The notes: generated by a model not told the origin, from the sequence alone. DNA of 64,000 nt from Streptococcus oralis (GCF_004127215.1 NZ_QEWJ01000004.1:1-64000), one strand, 5' to 3'; counted from the first letter of the stretch, positions 19,361 to 29,248 are shown. Numbers and translations are program-made.

Positions 19361-19807
19361 CTATCTATCCCTCATCAAATCCAGCAAACGCTCTTCCATG
19401 ACCTTGGCAACATGCTGGTCTCGACAAATAACCAGTAAGGTATTGGCACCAGCAACCGTCCCTAAAATCGACTCGTCCTTATTTTCATCAACAATATTTG
19501 CTAGAACCGCCGCTTCTCCAAGCTTGGTGTGTAACACCAAGGTAAACTCTGCTCTCGCAACTCCCTCTAGATGATGAGACAAAAACTCTACCAAATCAAT
19601 CTTGTCTGTCTCATTAGCTAAAACATAGAAAAACTTGTCATTTTTCTTGACCTTGGTCAAGCCAATTTCACGCAGGTCGCGAGACAAGGTCGTCTGTGTC
19701 ACAAAAACATTACAAAGTTCCAAACGATCTTGAATTTCCTTCTGGGTTCCTAGTTTTTCCTCTGCAATCATCTTTTTAATCAACTGATGCCGTTCTTTTT
19801 TTCTCAT
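19361..19807 (-). CDS. argR: Arginine repressor ArgR/AhrC family
   Basis: The 148-residue protein has the ArgR winged-helix DNA-binding domain (about 1-70, with [14 protein letters not shown]) and a C-terminal hexamerisation and arginine-binding domain with [15 protein letters not shown]. It controls arginine synthesis, uptake and catabolism; streptococci usually carry several paralogues that act together. It lies between divergent argS and downstream hexA, as in pneumococcus, and probably controls the shared argR-argS intergenic region. Confidence 0.93.
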   Translation of the reverse strand: MRKKERHQLIKKMIAEEKLGTQKEIQDRLELCNVFVTQTTLSRDLREIGLTKVKKNDKFFYVLANETDKIDLVEFLSHHLEGVARAEFTLVLHTKLGEAAVLANIVDENKDESILGTVAGANTLLVICRDQHVAKVMEERLLDLMRDR

Positions 19808-19877
19808 TTTAACCTCTTACATGAATATTTATAACTGATTTTAGAGTTGTTTTTAGATATAATTATACCAAAAAAAC

Positions 19878-19888
19878 TGAATAATTCA
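19878..19888. promoter_or_regulatory. Possible ArgR operator between argR and argS
   Basis: TGAATAATTCA is a perfect palindrome that resembles one arm pair of the ARG box, in the AT-rich region between the divergent argR and argS genes. The site is short, so chance is possible. Confidence 0.35.
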
Positions 19889-19953
19889 AAAAAATTTTCT
19901 TCTTTATCTAAAATTATGATAAAATAGAAGAAAAGCCCAAAAGGAGCCTACTT

Positions 19954-21642
19954 ATGAATACAAAAGAACTGATTGCTAGTGAATTGGCTAGCGTCATTGA
20001 TAGCCTGGATCAAGAGGCTATTTTAAATTTACTGGAAACACCTAAAAACTCTGAAATGGGGGACATCGCTTTCCCTGCTTTCTCGCTAGCAAAGGTCGAA
20101 CGCAAGGCACCGCAAATGATTGCTGCCGATATTGCTGCAAAGATCAACAGCCAAGCCTTTGAAAAAGTGGTGGCAACGGGTCCTTACGTAAACTTTTTCC
20201 TTGATAAATCTGCTATTTCTGGTGCAGTTATCAAAGAAGTCATCGAAAAAGGTGCTGACTACGCTCAACAAACGGAAGGCCAAGAGCAAAATATCACGAT
20301 TGACCTTTCTAGTCCAAATATCGCAAAACCCTTCTCAGTCGGCCACTTGCGTTCAACGGTTATCGGAGATGCCCTTTCTAATATCTTTAAGAAAATGGGC
20401 TACAACACTATTAAAATCAATCACCTTGGAGACTGGGGTAAACAGTTTGGTCTTCTCATGGTTGCTTATAAAAAGTGGGGCTCTAAAGAAGCCATCGAAG
20501 CCAACACAATCGATGAATTGTTGAAACTTTACGTTCGCATCAATGCCGAAATCGAAACAGACAAGGCTCTCGATGATGAAGGTCGCCTCTGGTTCAAAAA
20601 ACTAGAAGATGGTGATCCCGAAGCAACTCAACTTTGGCAATGGTTCCGTGATGAAAGTTTGGTCGAATTCAACCGCATCTACAAACTACTCGGTGTTGAA
20701 TTTGATAGCTTGAACGGTGAAGCCTTCTATAATGACAAGATGGATGAAGTCGTACAAATCTTGGAAGAAAAAGGCTTGCTAGAAGAGTCTCAAGGGGCTT
20801 GCATTGTCAACTTGGATGATTTTGATTTGCCACCTGCTATGATTAAAAAATCAGATGGCGCTACTCTCTACATCACTCGTGATATCGCAACAGCCATCTA
20901 CCGTGCTCGTACTTACAACTTTGTTAAAAATGTCTATACTGTCGGCCAAGAGCAATCTAACCACTTTAAACAGTTGAAAGCTGTCTTGAAGAAAATGGGA
21001 TTTGCTTGGAGTGACGATATGGTTCACGTTGACTTTGGTCTTGTAACCAAGAATCGCCAAAAACTCTCTACTCGTAAAGGAAACATCATCCTGCTCGAGC
21101 CAACTCTCCAAGAAGCCATCACTCGTGCTAAAGCTCAAATCGAAGCGAAAAATCCTGACCTTGAAAACAAGGATCAAATCGCCCAAGCTGTTGGAGTTGG
21201 AGCTGTCAAATTCTACGATCTGAAGACTGACCGTCGAAATGGTTATGACTTTGATTTGGAAGCAATGATTTCCTTTGAAGGTGAGACTGGTCCATACATC
21301 CAATACGCTTACGCTCGTATTCAGTCTCTACTTAGAAAAGCCGATTTCCAACCAAATGCTCAAGCAAGTTACAGTCTAAATGATGCCGAAAGCTGGGAAA
21401 TCATCAAACTTCTCCAAGACTTTGCCCGTGTCATCAAACGTGCTTCTGACAACTATGACCCATCGCTCATTGCCAAGTACGCAATCAGCCTAGCTCAAGC
21501 TTTCAATAAATACTATGCCCACACTCGTATTCTAGATGAAAGTCCAGAGCGCGACAGCCGTCTAGCCCTCAGCTACGCAACCGCAGTCGTTCTCAAAGAG
21601 GCTCTTCGCTTGCTCGGAGTAGAAGCGCCAGAGAAGATGTAA
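19954..21642 (+). CDS. argS: Arginyl-tRNA synthetase
   Basis: The 562-residue class I enzyme charges tRNA-Arg. The N-terminal tRNA-recognition domain precedes the HIGH-type motif SVGHLRST near residue 130. The C-terminal DALR anticodon-binding domain ends with [12 protein letters not shown], typical of streptococcal ArgS. A TATGATAAAAT -10 region and an AAGGAGC ribosome site precede the ATG. The gene is divergent from argR. Confidence 0.96.
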   Translation: MNTKELIASELASVIDSLDQEAILNLLETPKNSEMGDIAFPAFSLAKVERKAPQMIAADIAAKINSQAFEKVVATGPYVNFFLDKSAISGAVIKEVIEKGADYAQQTEGQEQNITIDLSSPNIAKPFSVGHLRSTVIGDALSNIFKKMGYNTIKINHLGDWGKQFGLLMVAYKKWGSKEAIEANTIDELLKLYVRINAEIETDKALDDEGRLWFKKLEDGDPEATQLWQWFRDESLVEFNRIYKLLGVEFDSLNGEAFYNDKMDEVVQILEEKGLLEESQGACIVNLDDFDLPPAMIKKSDGATLYITRDIATAIYRARTYNFVKNVYTVGQEQSNHFKQLKAVLKKMGFAWSDDMVHVDFGLVTKNRQKLSTRKGNIILLEPTLQEAITRAKAQIEAKNPDLENKDQIAQAVGVGAVKFYDLKTDRRNGYDFDLEAMISFEGETGPYIQYAYARIQSLLRKADFQPNAQASYSLNDAESWEIIKLLQDFARVIKRASDNYDPSLIAKYAISLAQAFNKYYAHTRILDESPERDSRLALSYATAVVLKEALRLLGVEAPEKM

Positions 21643-21649
21643 ATCGTTA

Positions 21650-21682
21650 CAAGAGACTGGAACTAAAGTTCCTAGTCTCTTG
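21650..21682 (+). terminator. Strong hairpin after argS
   Basis: CAAGAGACT-GGAACT pairs with AGTTCC-T-AGTCTCTTG around a 2-nt loop with one bulged T. It begins 8 bases after the argS stop. No T-run follows, so it may protect the 3' end or act as an atypical terminator. Confidence 0.55.
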
Positions 21683-22008
21683 ACGGCAATCGCTATATGG
21701 CGAATTGCCTAAACGCTTCACTAATTCACCAAACCAAATAATATCGATTTGTTTTGGCTCATGTCGTAATACTTCAATTACTTGATTGCAAAGCAATCTA
21801 GGTAACTAACGCCCAATCCTATATGGACTTTGGCTTGGCGCTTTACTAGTCTTTATATCAACTGGGCGGACTTTTCAGTTAAAGGTCCAAATTGTCTGTT
21901 TTTAGCTATTGGATATCTGTTCTGCTCACCTAGTGACTTAGTTGAAAAGCGAAAATTTCTTTCGCTTTTCTTATACCTTCAATTTTTTATCAAATCAGGG
22001 GAGATTTT
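21683..22008. other. Non-coding region with short inverted repeats
   Basis: No credible gene is seen in these 326 bases. They contain several short inverted repeats, such as GGCAATCGC...GCGAATTGCC at 21685-21709 and GATTGCAAAGCAATC near 21792-21806. The pattern suggests a degraded intergenic repeat element, but I could not match it to BOX or RUP. Confidence 0.4.
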
Positions 22009-22254
22009 ATGAGCCAGTATGCTTATATCTTAGTTCTTATCAGTCTTGTCGTTCTTTTTCTCATCAATAAATACGAAAAAGAAAAGCTTCAGAAACTCCT
22101 TCAGGAACAGCTTTTGAAAGACGAAACTTTCAAAGCAGATATCCACGAAAGAATCCAAACTACAGAGAATATCAATGATGTCATCGCCTACATCAACAAG
22201 AGCTATCGTTTGGGACTCATACTTTCCAAGGAAATTACTGATCAACTCAAATAA
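22009..22254 (+). CDS. Small membrane protein of unknown function
   Basis: The 81-residue protein has one N-terminal transmembrane helix (about residues 4-20), then a charged, probably helical segment (KYEKEKLQKLLQEQLLKDE) and a small C-terminal domain. I do not recognise a family. A strong GGGGAG ribosome site, a dedicated terminator downstream and clear codon structure support a real gene. It stands alone between argS and the Nramp-like gene. Confidence 0.7.
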   Translation: MSQYAYILVLISLVVLFLINKYEKEKLQKLLQEQLLKDETFKADIHERIQTTENINDVIAYINKSYRLGLILSKEITDQLK

Positions 22255-22258
22255 TCAA

Positions 22259-22289
22259 AATCCGAGAAATCTTCTTCTCGGATTTTTCT
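22259..22289 (+). terminator. Terminator after the small membrane protein gene
   Basis: AATCCGAGAA and TTCTCGGATT form a 10-bp stem with a 6-nt loop followed by TTTCTCTTC. Confidence 0.75.
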
Positions 22290-22452
22290 CTTCTTCATGA
22301 AACTTATAATGAGCTATCAGGACTGATAATCAAGCCTTCTTTCTGAAATTTTCTAAATTTTTTCAAAATTTTCTTGCATTTTTCCTGACTTTCTTGTAGA
22401 ATAGAGTTTATCTATTCAGATTATTCTGAAAATTCAAAAACGGGAGGTTTTT

Positions 22453-23715
22453 ATGTCACAAGTTACTTCATCACACCAGTCTACCTGGACAAGCAAGCTG
22501 AAAGCGATGGGACCAGGGATTCTAATGGCTTCCGCTGCAGTCGGAGGTTCTCACATCGTATCCTCCACTCAAGCTGGCGGTTCTTATGGATGGTCTCTGC
22601 TTCTCTTGGTCATCTTAGCCAATGTTTTTAAATACCCATTTTTCCGTTTTGGTGCTGAATACACAGCAGATACTGGAAAGACCTTGGTTGAAGGCTATGC
22701 AGAAAAAGGCAAGCTCTATCTCTGGATTTTCTTTATTCTCAATGTCTTCTCTGCTATGGTCAATACAGCTGGGGTCGCTATCCTTTGCTCCGCCATCATC
22801 GCTAGCGCTTTTCCAATGATTGGTCTTAGCATCACTCAATGGTCTCTTATCCTTGTTGCGGTCATTTGGGCTATGCTGCTCTTTGGTGGCTACAAACTAT
22901 TGGACGGTATGGCAAAATGGATCATGTCTGCCTTGACTATTGCGACCGTTCTTGCAGTTATTATTGCAGCAATTAAGCATCCAGAATACAGCTCTGATTT
23001 TGTCGAAAAGACACCTTGGCAAATGGCGGCACTCCCTTTTATCGTTTCCCTCCTAGGATGGATGCCTGCTCCTATTGAAATTTCAGCCATCAATTCACTC
23101 TGGTCTGCTGAAAAGAAAAAGACCGTCAACTTTAATACAGCGGACGCTCTTTTCGACTTTAACGTTGGTTACATTGGAACTGCTATCCTAGCTGTATTCT
23201 TCGTGGCACTAGGAGCACTTATTCAGTATCCTACAGGTCAAGCAGTTGAAGCCGCTTCAGCCAAGTACATTTCTCAATTCGTGGGCATGTACGCCTCTGT
23301 CCTTGGCGAATGGTCTCGATATTTGATTACCTTCATCGCTTTCCTCTGTATCTTTGGGACAGTCATCACCGTTATAGATGGCTACTCTCGTGTCAATCAG
23401 GAATCTCTTCGACTCTTGCTAAGTCAAAAAGAGGATAATCGTAAATCTTTGAACATCTGGATGACCATTACAGCTATCATCGGTATCGTCATCATCAAGT
23501 TCTTTGCTGGACAAGTTTCAATCATGCTCCGCTTTGCCATGATTGGATCTTTCCTGACAACACCATTCTTCGCTCTTTTGAACTATGTATTGGTGACGCG
23601 TGAAAATAAAAATCTTCCTTCCTGGCTAAAACTCCTCGCTATTGCAGGATTGATTTTTCTCTTTGGTTTTGCTATCTTCTTTATCTATGCACTTGCCATC
23701 GGAAAAGCAGGATAG
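22453..23715 (+). CDS. Nramp-like transporter with atypical metal-site motifs
   Basis: The 420-residue protein has about 11 hydrophobic segments and the overall LeuT-fold pattern of the Nramp family, beginning with AMGPGILMASAAVGGSH in the first helix. Classical Nramp metal transporters have DPGN in helix 1 and MPH in helix 6. Here those places read AVGGSH and WMPAPIE, so the usual Asp, Asn and His ligands are absent. The substrate is therefore uncertain; the protein may belong to the divergent Nramp-related branch. The ATG follows CGGGAGG. The gene is monocistronic, with a terminator after it. Confidence 0.75.
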   Translation: MSQVTSSHQSTWTSKLKAMGPGILMASAAVGGSHIVSSTQAGGSYGWSLLLLVILANVFKYPFFRFGAEYTADTGKTLVEGYAEKGKLYLWIFFILNVFSAMVNTAGVAILCSAIIASAFPMIGLSITQWSLILVAVIWAMLLFGGYKLLDGMAKWIMSALTIATVLAVIIAAIKHPEYSSDFVEKTPWQMAALPFIVSLLGWMPAPIEISAINSLWSAEKKKTVNFNTADALFDFNVGYIGTAILAVFFVALGALIQYPTGQAVEAASAKYISQFVGMYASVLGEWSRYLITFIAFLCIFGTVITVIDGYSRVNQESLRLLLSQKEDNRKSLNIWMTITAIIGIVIIKFFAGQVSIMLRFAMIGSFLTTPFFALLNYVLVTRENKNLPSWLKLLAIAGLIFLFGFAIFFIYALAIGKAG

Positions 23716-23723
23716 TTTATAAA

Positions 23724-23750
23724 ATGGCACCCTTATGGGGTGCTTTTTGC
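23724..23750 (+). terminator. Terminator after the Nramp-like gene
   Basis: GGCACCCTTATGGGGTGC folds into a short GC-rich hairpin followed by TTTTTGC. Confidence 0.75.
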
Positions 23751-23796
23751 ATACATAAAAAGCAGTTGAAAATCTCAACTGCCCTTCAGTACTGCT

Positions 23797-24267
23797 TTAT
23801 TTTTCTGTCTCCAACTCATATAAGTCCGCGATAATCGCTGCGACCTTTTTAATATCTCCCAACATTCCTCGCATTTCAAAGTCAGCCAAAACTGGGAAAC
23901 CAAAGCGCTGACTATACTGCTTGGCGGTCAGGCAGTATTGATTGTTAAAATTGCGATTCCCAGAACCCACTACCCCAAAACACTTACTAGCATTGTCTCC
24001 ATAGGCGATAAAATCACCCACTGGAGTCGTTAAAATCTCAACATCGCCGTTATCGACACCATTTCCACCTTGCAGATAGGTTGGCAAGAAAGCGACATAG
24101 GGATGCTCCATTTCAAAGAATTCTTGACCTTCCTTGACCAAGTCCTTGATATGGATTTTTTGGACCTCAATCCCCTCATACTGGGACAAGAGATAATCCT
24201 TGAGCCGGGTTACAAAACTCTCTGTATTCCCGCTCAAACTGATATAGACTAAGGATATTTTTTTCAT
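23797..24267 (-). CDS. nrdI: NrdI-like flavodoxin
   Basis: The 156-residue flavoprotein starts with the flavodoxin phosphate loop YISLSGNTESF and contains VVGSGNRNFNNQYCLTAKQYS, the characteristic NrdI segment. NrdI reduces the NrdF subunit to form the di-manganese cofactor of class Ib ribonucleotide reductase. No nrdE or nrdF lies nearby, and streptococci can carry more than one NrdI-like protein, so a different redox partner is possible. It is a single gene with an inverted repeat just downstream (23760-23785). Confidence 0.8.
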   Translation of the reverse strand: MKKISLVYISLSGNTESFVTRLKDYLLSQYEGIEVQKIHIKDLVKEGQEFFEMEHPYVAFLPTYLQGGNGVDNGDVEILTTPVGDFIAYGDNASKCFGVVGSGNRNFNNQYCLTAKQYSQRFGFPVLADFEMRGMLGDIKKVAAIIADLYELETEK

Positions 24268-24344
24268 GATGACCTCGATTTTTATGTTTAAAATATTAAA
24301 AGAACTACCAAGATTGTAACTTGATAGTTCTCTTTTGTCAATAC

Positions 24345-24878
24345 TTAGGCAACTTCCTCTGTTTCGGCTTCTTCAGCCAAATCTTTTTGTTGGCGCCACA
24401 TCTTGTAAAAGACTAAGGCTAAAAAGAGGATATTGATGATGATGAACAAAATATTTGTTCCTTGTGCTAATGCTCCCATTCCTAAGCCGAGGGTAGTATC
24501 TTTGATTAATTGAACTGCATCTTGAACGTTCATATAGCTATAAACCAAACCAACAATAGCTAGTAGAACATAGCCAATATAAGCATAGTTTGCGAATTGC
24601 ACATTTTTACGTACTAGGAACACAAAGGCTACTACAACTAGAATTGCTGATAAGACAATCAACAACGTATTAAAAATAGAGTGCGATGACGCTGTTACTT
24701 GGTAAGTATAATTGACTGTGTCTTCTAATTGCTGGGCAGTGAGCGTCCCGCTATTTGCCAGGCTAGCACGAAGAGCATCTTTACTCGGCAATGGACTCAA
24801 GATTCCAAATAATGACATAGATGAAATAAGGGCTGATAGGACTAACAAGACCCAAAGATAAATAGGATTCTTTTTCAT
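24345..24878 (-). CDS. Membrane protein of unknown function
   Basis: The 177-residue protein has four hydrophobic helices (about residues 8-30, 68-90, 100-120 and 138-158) and an acidic C-terminus. I do not recognise a named family. The ATG at 24878 is chosen because GGAGG lies just upstream; the longer frame would translate through its own ribosome site. It lies downstream of the two-component system on the same strand and may be read with it, as its neighbour appears to be in pneumococcus. Confidence 0.7.
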   Translation of the reverse strand: MKKNPIYLWVLLVLSALISSMSLFGILSPLPSKDALRASLANSGTLTAQQLEDTVNYTYQVTASSHSIFNTLLIVLSAILVVVAFVFLVRKNVQFANYAYIGYVLLAIVGLVYSYMNVQDAVQLIKDTTLGLGMGALAQGTNILFIIINILFLALVFYKMWRQQKDLAEEAETEEVA

Positions 24879-24936
24879 GTTTTCCTCCATAAGATATTTT
24901 AAACATTATAGCATTTTTTGTACAGGAATACAACTT

Positions 24937-26223
24937 TTACAAGCTGGTTTCAACTTGTTTCCGATAAGCTTTCGGTGATTTTCCGCACAATTTACGGAAA
25001 ACCTTGTAGAAATATCCAACATTACTGTAACCTACTGCATAGCAAATATCTTCAATACTATCACTGGTCGAAAGTAAGAGTTGCTGCGCTGCCTTAATTC
25101 GCTGTTTATTGAGCAATTCCGCAAAGGTTGAGTTGGTTTCCCTCTTGATCAGCTGACCGAGATAGACAGGATTGATAAAGAGATCCTTGCTAATATCCTT
25201 AAGTGAGAGTTCTTTCTGATAATCACGCCCAATCACCTCCAGAACGCTCACCACATTTTCATTCATGCGGTACTGGCCAAAGAACTTGATCAAGGTCTCT
25301 TTGATGTAGGCAACCAATTCTTCAAAGGAGTTAATGGCATGGATGGCTTTGACAATCTCGGTCATATCATCTGCTTTTAGGTGTTCAAACAAATGAAAGA
25401 CATCCATGACAAACTGGGTGAAGAGCTGCTTCGTGATGGCCACGCGCGGAGTATTCTCCAAAACAACCTTCTCTAGCAAGGTTAATTCTTCGATGATTTG
25501 ATTGATATTCCCTTGGATAATCACCCGATAAATCGGCTCGTAATAAGCAAACAAACTCTCGGATTTTTCTAGATTGACAGAACCGTAAAAGAGGGCTTTT
25601 TCTGCGTTGATTTTCCATTTTTCAAAGGCTTGTTGGTAGGGCGCTCCAAAAGACGTTACTACGATTCCATCTAGTGGCTGATCAGAGATAAAAATCTGCC
25701 AGTCTTGACCTAAAACATAGTAAGGAATAGTGAAAGACCCTTGTTTTTCCTTGGAAAGACCAATCCACCAGTTGTCTTTACCTGCTAAGAAGTTGACAAA
25801 GCCTTCTTCATCCAATTCTTGGCTGAGAATCTGGCTCTGCACTACCTTTTCCTGAAGTTGGCTCGCAATTTTTTCTAATAAATGACTCAACTCCACCTTA
25901 TCCACTGGCTTGACAAGATAATCCACGACACTAAGATTCATTGCTTTTTTAACGTAGTCAAACTCCTGATAGCCAGACAGCAAGATATAATAGGTATCTG
26001 GAAGCAGCTCCTTCATTTCCTTAATCATCTCAAGTCCTGTTTTATCCGGCATGTTGACATCGGAAATGATTACATCTACTGGATTTTCCTTGACATAATC
26101 TAAAGCATCATCTGCGTGATTAGCTGTTGCGACGACTTGCATATCCCATTTTTCAAAGGGGATTAACCGCTTGAGCCCCTCTGTCACCATGTACTCATCG
26201 TCTACTAATAAAACTTTATACAT
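24937..26223 (-). CDS. Response regulator, YesN/AraC type
   Basis: The 428-residue regulator has an N-terminal receiver domain with the acidic pair D8-D9, phospho-acceptor D55 in ISDVNMPDKTG and the conserved lysine in VKPVDK. A linker follows, then a C-terminal AraC-type double helix-turn-helix with YLGQLIKRETNSTFAELL. By gene order it corresponds to pneumococcal RR07. It pairs with the sensor kinase 12 bases upstream. Such systems usually control carbohydrate uptake genes, but no sugar transporter is adjacent here. Confidence 0.9.
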   Translation of the reverse strand: MYKVLLVDDEYMVTEGLKRLIPFEKWDMQVVATANHADDALDYVKENPVDVIISDVNMPDKTGLEMIKEMKELLPDTYYILLSGYQEFDYVKKAMNLSVVDYLVKPVDKVELSHLLEKIASQLQEKVVQSQILSQELDEEGFVNFLAGKDNWWIGLSKEKQGSFTIPYYVLGQDWQIFISDQPLDGIVVTSFGAPYQQAFEKWKINAEKALFYGSVNLEKSESLFAYYEPIYRVIIQGNINQIIEELTLLEKVVLENTPRVAITKQLFTQFVMDVFHLFEHLKADDMTEIVKAIHAINSFEELVAYIKETLIKFFGQYRMNENVVSVLEVIGRDYQKELSLKDISKDLFINPVYLGQLIKRETNSTFAELLNKQRIKAAQQLLLSTSDSIEDICYAVGYSNVGYFYKVFRKLCGKSPKAYRKQVETSL

Positions 26224-26235
26224 TTCCCTTCCTTT

Positions 26236-27906
26236 CTATTCATTTTGAATAGTAATACGGTAACGAACACCTTCTTGTTCAGCTGACTCTACACTGATTT
26301 GGTAGCGATCTCCAAAATAGAGGACAAAGCGTTCGTGTACATTGATTATTCCAATTGATTGTCGCTCTCCGCTATAGCTTGCCTCGTGCTCAAAACTTCT
26401 CTGAGTTAGTTTTTCTTGCAAGCTAGCCAATTTCTCAGCAGTCATCCCGCGACCATTGTCTACCACTAGGATTTCAACGAATCCCTGGCCCTTCAAGGCT
26501 TTGATGCTGATTACATTATCTGTCCGACGGTGGTCAATACCGTGGGCAAAGTAATTTTCTACCAATGGTTGGAGCGTAAACTTGGGAATCTTCATATTTT
26601 CTAATTCTGGCGCGATCTTAAAGCCATAAGCAACAGACCTTGGATAGCGAACCATACAGAGATAGCTATATTTTCGGCAAAATTCCAACTCCTGCTTCAA
26701 CGTTGTTTCCCGCTCGTCGGAGATATTATTGCGTAACAAACTACTAAATTCATAGATAATATCTGCTAGCTCATCTTGGCTTTCCATCACCGCATACATC
26801 CGCAAGAACTCCAAGGTATTATACATAAAATGCGGGTTAATCTGAGCTTGCAAGGCCCGCATATTGGCATCTTTTTGGCTCAATTCCAACTGATAAATAT
26901 CGTGGATATTCTTTTCCAGTCGGTCCAACATATCATTGGTTGTTTCTGAGATGAGGAGCAATTCCTGGTCTTTCTCAGAAGTATCAATGCGAAGTCTCTC
27001 TTCTCCTTGAGCAATAACCTGAATAGACTCAACCAAATCCACCACCTGCTTTTGGTAATTGGAAAAGGTCTGCCTCAGAGTGGTATACAAGATAATGATA
27101 AAGAGAATGCTTAGTCCAATAATGATAGCCGAACTGGTCAACGTTCCCTTAAGAACAAAATCCTTAGGAACGGCTACACGAACTTGATAGCCATGGGAGG
27201 TAACTCCTACAAGCCAGTCCTCCCGCTCGGCAGATACTGTCTCCCCAATCTGAAACATCTCGGTCTCAAAAGGCGAGATTACCGTCACAGCCATTGGTGT
27301 GTGGCCACGGGTATTGTCAATAGCTCCACGTAAGACATCCGGAGATAAGGATATGTAAATCACTCCTAAATCCTTGTCAGAAACTGGATCGGATACAGGA
27401 ATGGCAAAACTATTGGGAGCTGGTTTGAAATTTTCTGCTGGAATTTTCTCTCCACTTCGTTTTTCTCTAGTCGAAACAAAGACTTCTTTATAATCCTGAA
27501 GGACAATTGCCACACCCGTCACAAAGTCATTTCTTACATACAAATCGTCAATGTTTTCATACAAGGATACCGAGATATAGGGCGAGGCCTTGCGCTCTAA
27601 TTGCCAATAAAAATAGTCTGGTGTACTGAGACTAAAGTACTTATAAATCCCTTCAATCCGAGCCTGATTTTCAACCAAAGCCTGGGCAATCTGAGTCGAC
27701 TCTCTATGGTAATATTCAATCTCGCTCACTGTCCGAGTCGTCACACGTTGAGCTACTCGTTGGGCTTCTTTTTCACGGGAACTCCAGTCAGCATAGGAGA
27801 GCATGACCGCAAAACTTGCAATGATGGCAATCATCACCAAGGTATAGATGCGCAAGAGCGAATGGAGCCAGAACGGCTTCATTTTATTTTGTCGCCAATT
27901 TTTCAT
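26236..27906 (-). CDS. Sensor histidine kinase, YesM type
   Basis: The membrane kinase has an N-terminal helix (about residues 15-35), an extracellular sensor domain, a second helix near 255-275, a HAMP region and a His_kinase domain with the phospho-accepting NPHFMYN motif. The ATPase domain carries the DNGRGMT box. I chose the ATG at 27906, which overlaps the upstream DUF624 gene by 23 bases. The ATG at 27882 is equally possible because neither has a strong ribosome site. By position it matches pneumococcal HK07 and feeds the adjacent response regulator. Confidence 0.88.
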   Translation of the reverse strand: MKNWRQNKMKPFWLHSLLRIYTLVMIAIIASFAVMLSYADWSSREKEAQRVAQRVTTRTVSEIEYYHRESTQIAQALVENQARIEGIYKYFSLSTPDYFYWQLERKASPYISVSLYENIDDLYVRNDFVTGVAIVLQDYKEVFVSTREKRSGEKIPAENFKPAPNSFAIPVSDPVSDKDLGVIYISLSPDVLRGAIDNTRGHTPMAVTVISPFETEMFQIGETVSAEREDWLVGVTSHGYQVRVAVPKDFVLKGTLTSSAIIIGLSILFIIILYTTLRQTFSNYQKQVVDLVESIQVIAQGEERLRIDTSEKDQELLLISETTNDMLDRLEKNIHDIYQLELSQKDANMRALQAQINPHFMYNTLEFLRMYAVMESQDELADIIYEFSSLLRNNISDERETTLKQELEFCRKYSYLCMVRYPRSVAYGFKIAPELENMKIPKFTLQPLVENYFAHGIDHRRTDNVISIKALKGQGFVEILVVDNGRGMTAEKLASLQEKLTQRSFEHEASYSGERQSIGIINVHERFVLYFGDRYQISVESAEQEGVRYRITIQNE

Positions 27907-28498
27907 GGATACTTTCATATACGGGTTCCAACATATCACTGATAAAGAAATGCCACACACCAATTCCTACGAAAAAGAGGAGGGCAGGCATATAGTAACC
28001 AATTCCTACAAGCATGACCGTACCAAATAAAACCTTGGCAATTGCCGGCAAATTCATAAAAATCCCGATAAGAGCGAGTTTTACGGTATTTCGATAAGAG
28101 AGCTCATAGTGAACTTGGAGTTTCAATGAAACGGTATAAGCTAAAAAAACAAAGGCAACAACAAGGATATTGAGAAAGGTTGCCAAGAGATGGAAGATAG
28201 TTTGATGGGGCAATTGAACCAAAAGGTACAAACCATAAACTAAGACTAGATCTACAAGTACAAAACTATAGAAAGCGAGGTTGCTCTTGACAAAATTACT
28301 CTTATACAATTCCCAAGCTTCTTTCAAACTATAAGCTCGGTAAGTATAACCGTGCTCCGCATATAAACTCATAAGAGTTGCACTAGCTGGTGCCAAACCA
28401 AAGACTACACCTCCTGCTAGTGTGAATAACCAGAAAAAAGCCGTCGCAATCATTCCTAAAAAGAAACGATTAAAGACGAATTCTAGAAACTTTCCCAT
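27884..28498 (-). CDS. DUF624 (YesL-type) membrane protein
   Basis: The 204-residue protein has four to five transmembrane helices and the N-terminal glycine-rich segment (GGVVFGLAPASATLM) typical of YesL/DUF624 proteins. These almost always neighbour YesMN-type two-component systems and sugar transporters, but their molecular role is unknown. It overlaps the kinase gene, so the three genes form one operon. An AGGAGG ribosome site precedes the start. Confidence 0.88.
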   Translation of the reverse strand: MGKFLEFVFNRFFLGMIATAFFWLFTLAGGVVFGLAPASATLMSLYAEHGYTYRAYSLKEAWELYKSNFVKSNLAFYSFVLVDLVLVYGLYLLVQLPHQTIFHLLATFLNILVVAFVFLAYTVSLKLQVHYELSYRNTVKLALIGIFMNLPAIAKVLFGTVMLVGIGYYMPALLFFVGIGVWHFFISDMLEPVYESIHEKLATK

Positions 28499-28631
28499 AA
28501 TATCCTCCTTAAAACAACTATGTAACTATTATATCATATTTCAAACGTTTTCAAAAACATAGAGCATCCATTTACAATCCTCTAAAAGCGTGATACAATT
28601 GATTTTGACAGTTTTATATAAGGAGATTCTC

Positions 28632-29201
28632 ATGAAGAAAAATATCTTAACTACCCTCTTAGCCGTCGTTCTCTACTTTCTCTGTCTAGGAATTGGAGTA
28701 TTGCTTGGACACTTGGTGGATTCAACGGGCAATATGTTCTATGCGCCTGCCTTTTCTGCCCTTGTTGGAGGGAGCGTCTACATGTTTCTTTTGGCAAAGG
28801 TTCCTCGTTTTGGTGCGATTACCACTCTCGGACTCTTTATGGCACTATTTTTCCTGGCTAGTAAACACGGTGCCGGCGCCTTTCTCCCAGCTATCACTTG
28901 TGGTCTTGCAGCAGATGCTATTGCTCGCCTCGGTCACTATCAGGATAAGATTAAAAATCTTCTCTCCTTCCTCGTTTTTGCTTTCAGCACAAGTGGTCCC
29001 ATCCTTCTCATGTGGATTAGTCCAGAATCCTACGAGGCAACTCTCCTCGCTCGTGGAAAATCCCAAGAATACATTGACCGTATCATGGTCGCTCCAGAGC
29101 TAGACAAAATTTTTCTCTTTGTCGCAAGCATTCTCCTTGGTGCTGTAATGGGTGCTGTTATTGGGCAATTTCTAAGTCAAAAAATAGCTGATAAACTATA
29201 A
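28632..29201 (+). CDS. ECF-type transporter substrate-binding (S) component, MptD/Trep_Strep family
   Basis: The 189-residue protein has six hydrophobic helices and the family's typical composition, with short charged loops (SPESYEATLLARGKSQEYID). Proteins of this group act as membrane-embedded substrate-capture subunits of energy-coupling-factor importers and borrow shared EcfA/EcfT modules encoded elsewhere. The substrate is unknown. The ATG at 28632 is chosen for the AAGGAGA site; the open frame extends 14 codons further. It is divergent from the DUF624 gene. Confidence 0.75.
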   Translation: MKKNILTTLLAVVLYFLCLGIGVLLGHLVDSTGNMFYAPAFSALVGGSVYMFLLAKVPRFGAITTLGLFMALFFLASKHGAGAFLPAITCGLAADAIARLGHYQDKIKNLLSFLVFAFSTSGPILLMWISPESYEATLLARGKSQEYIDRIMVAPELDKIFLFVASILLGAVMGAVIGQFLSQKIADKL

Positions 29202-29206
29202 GATAA

Positions 29207-29248
29207 AAGCCCTGAAGACTAGCAATGCCTAGTTCCAGGGCCTTTTTG
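29207..29248 (+). terminator. Terminator after the S-component gene
   Basis: GCCCTGAAGACTAG and CTAGTTCCAGGGC pair imperfectly and are followed by TTTTTGT. The stem also lies just past the DltX-like gene on the other strand and may serve both. Confidence 0.7.
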
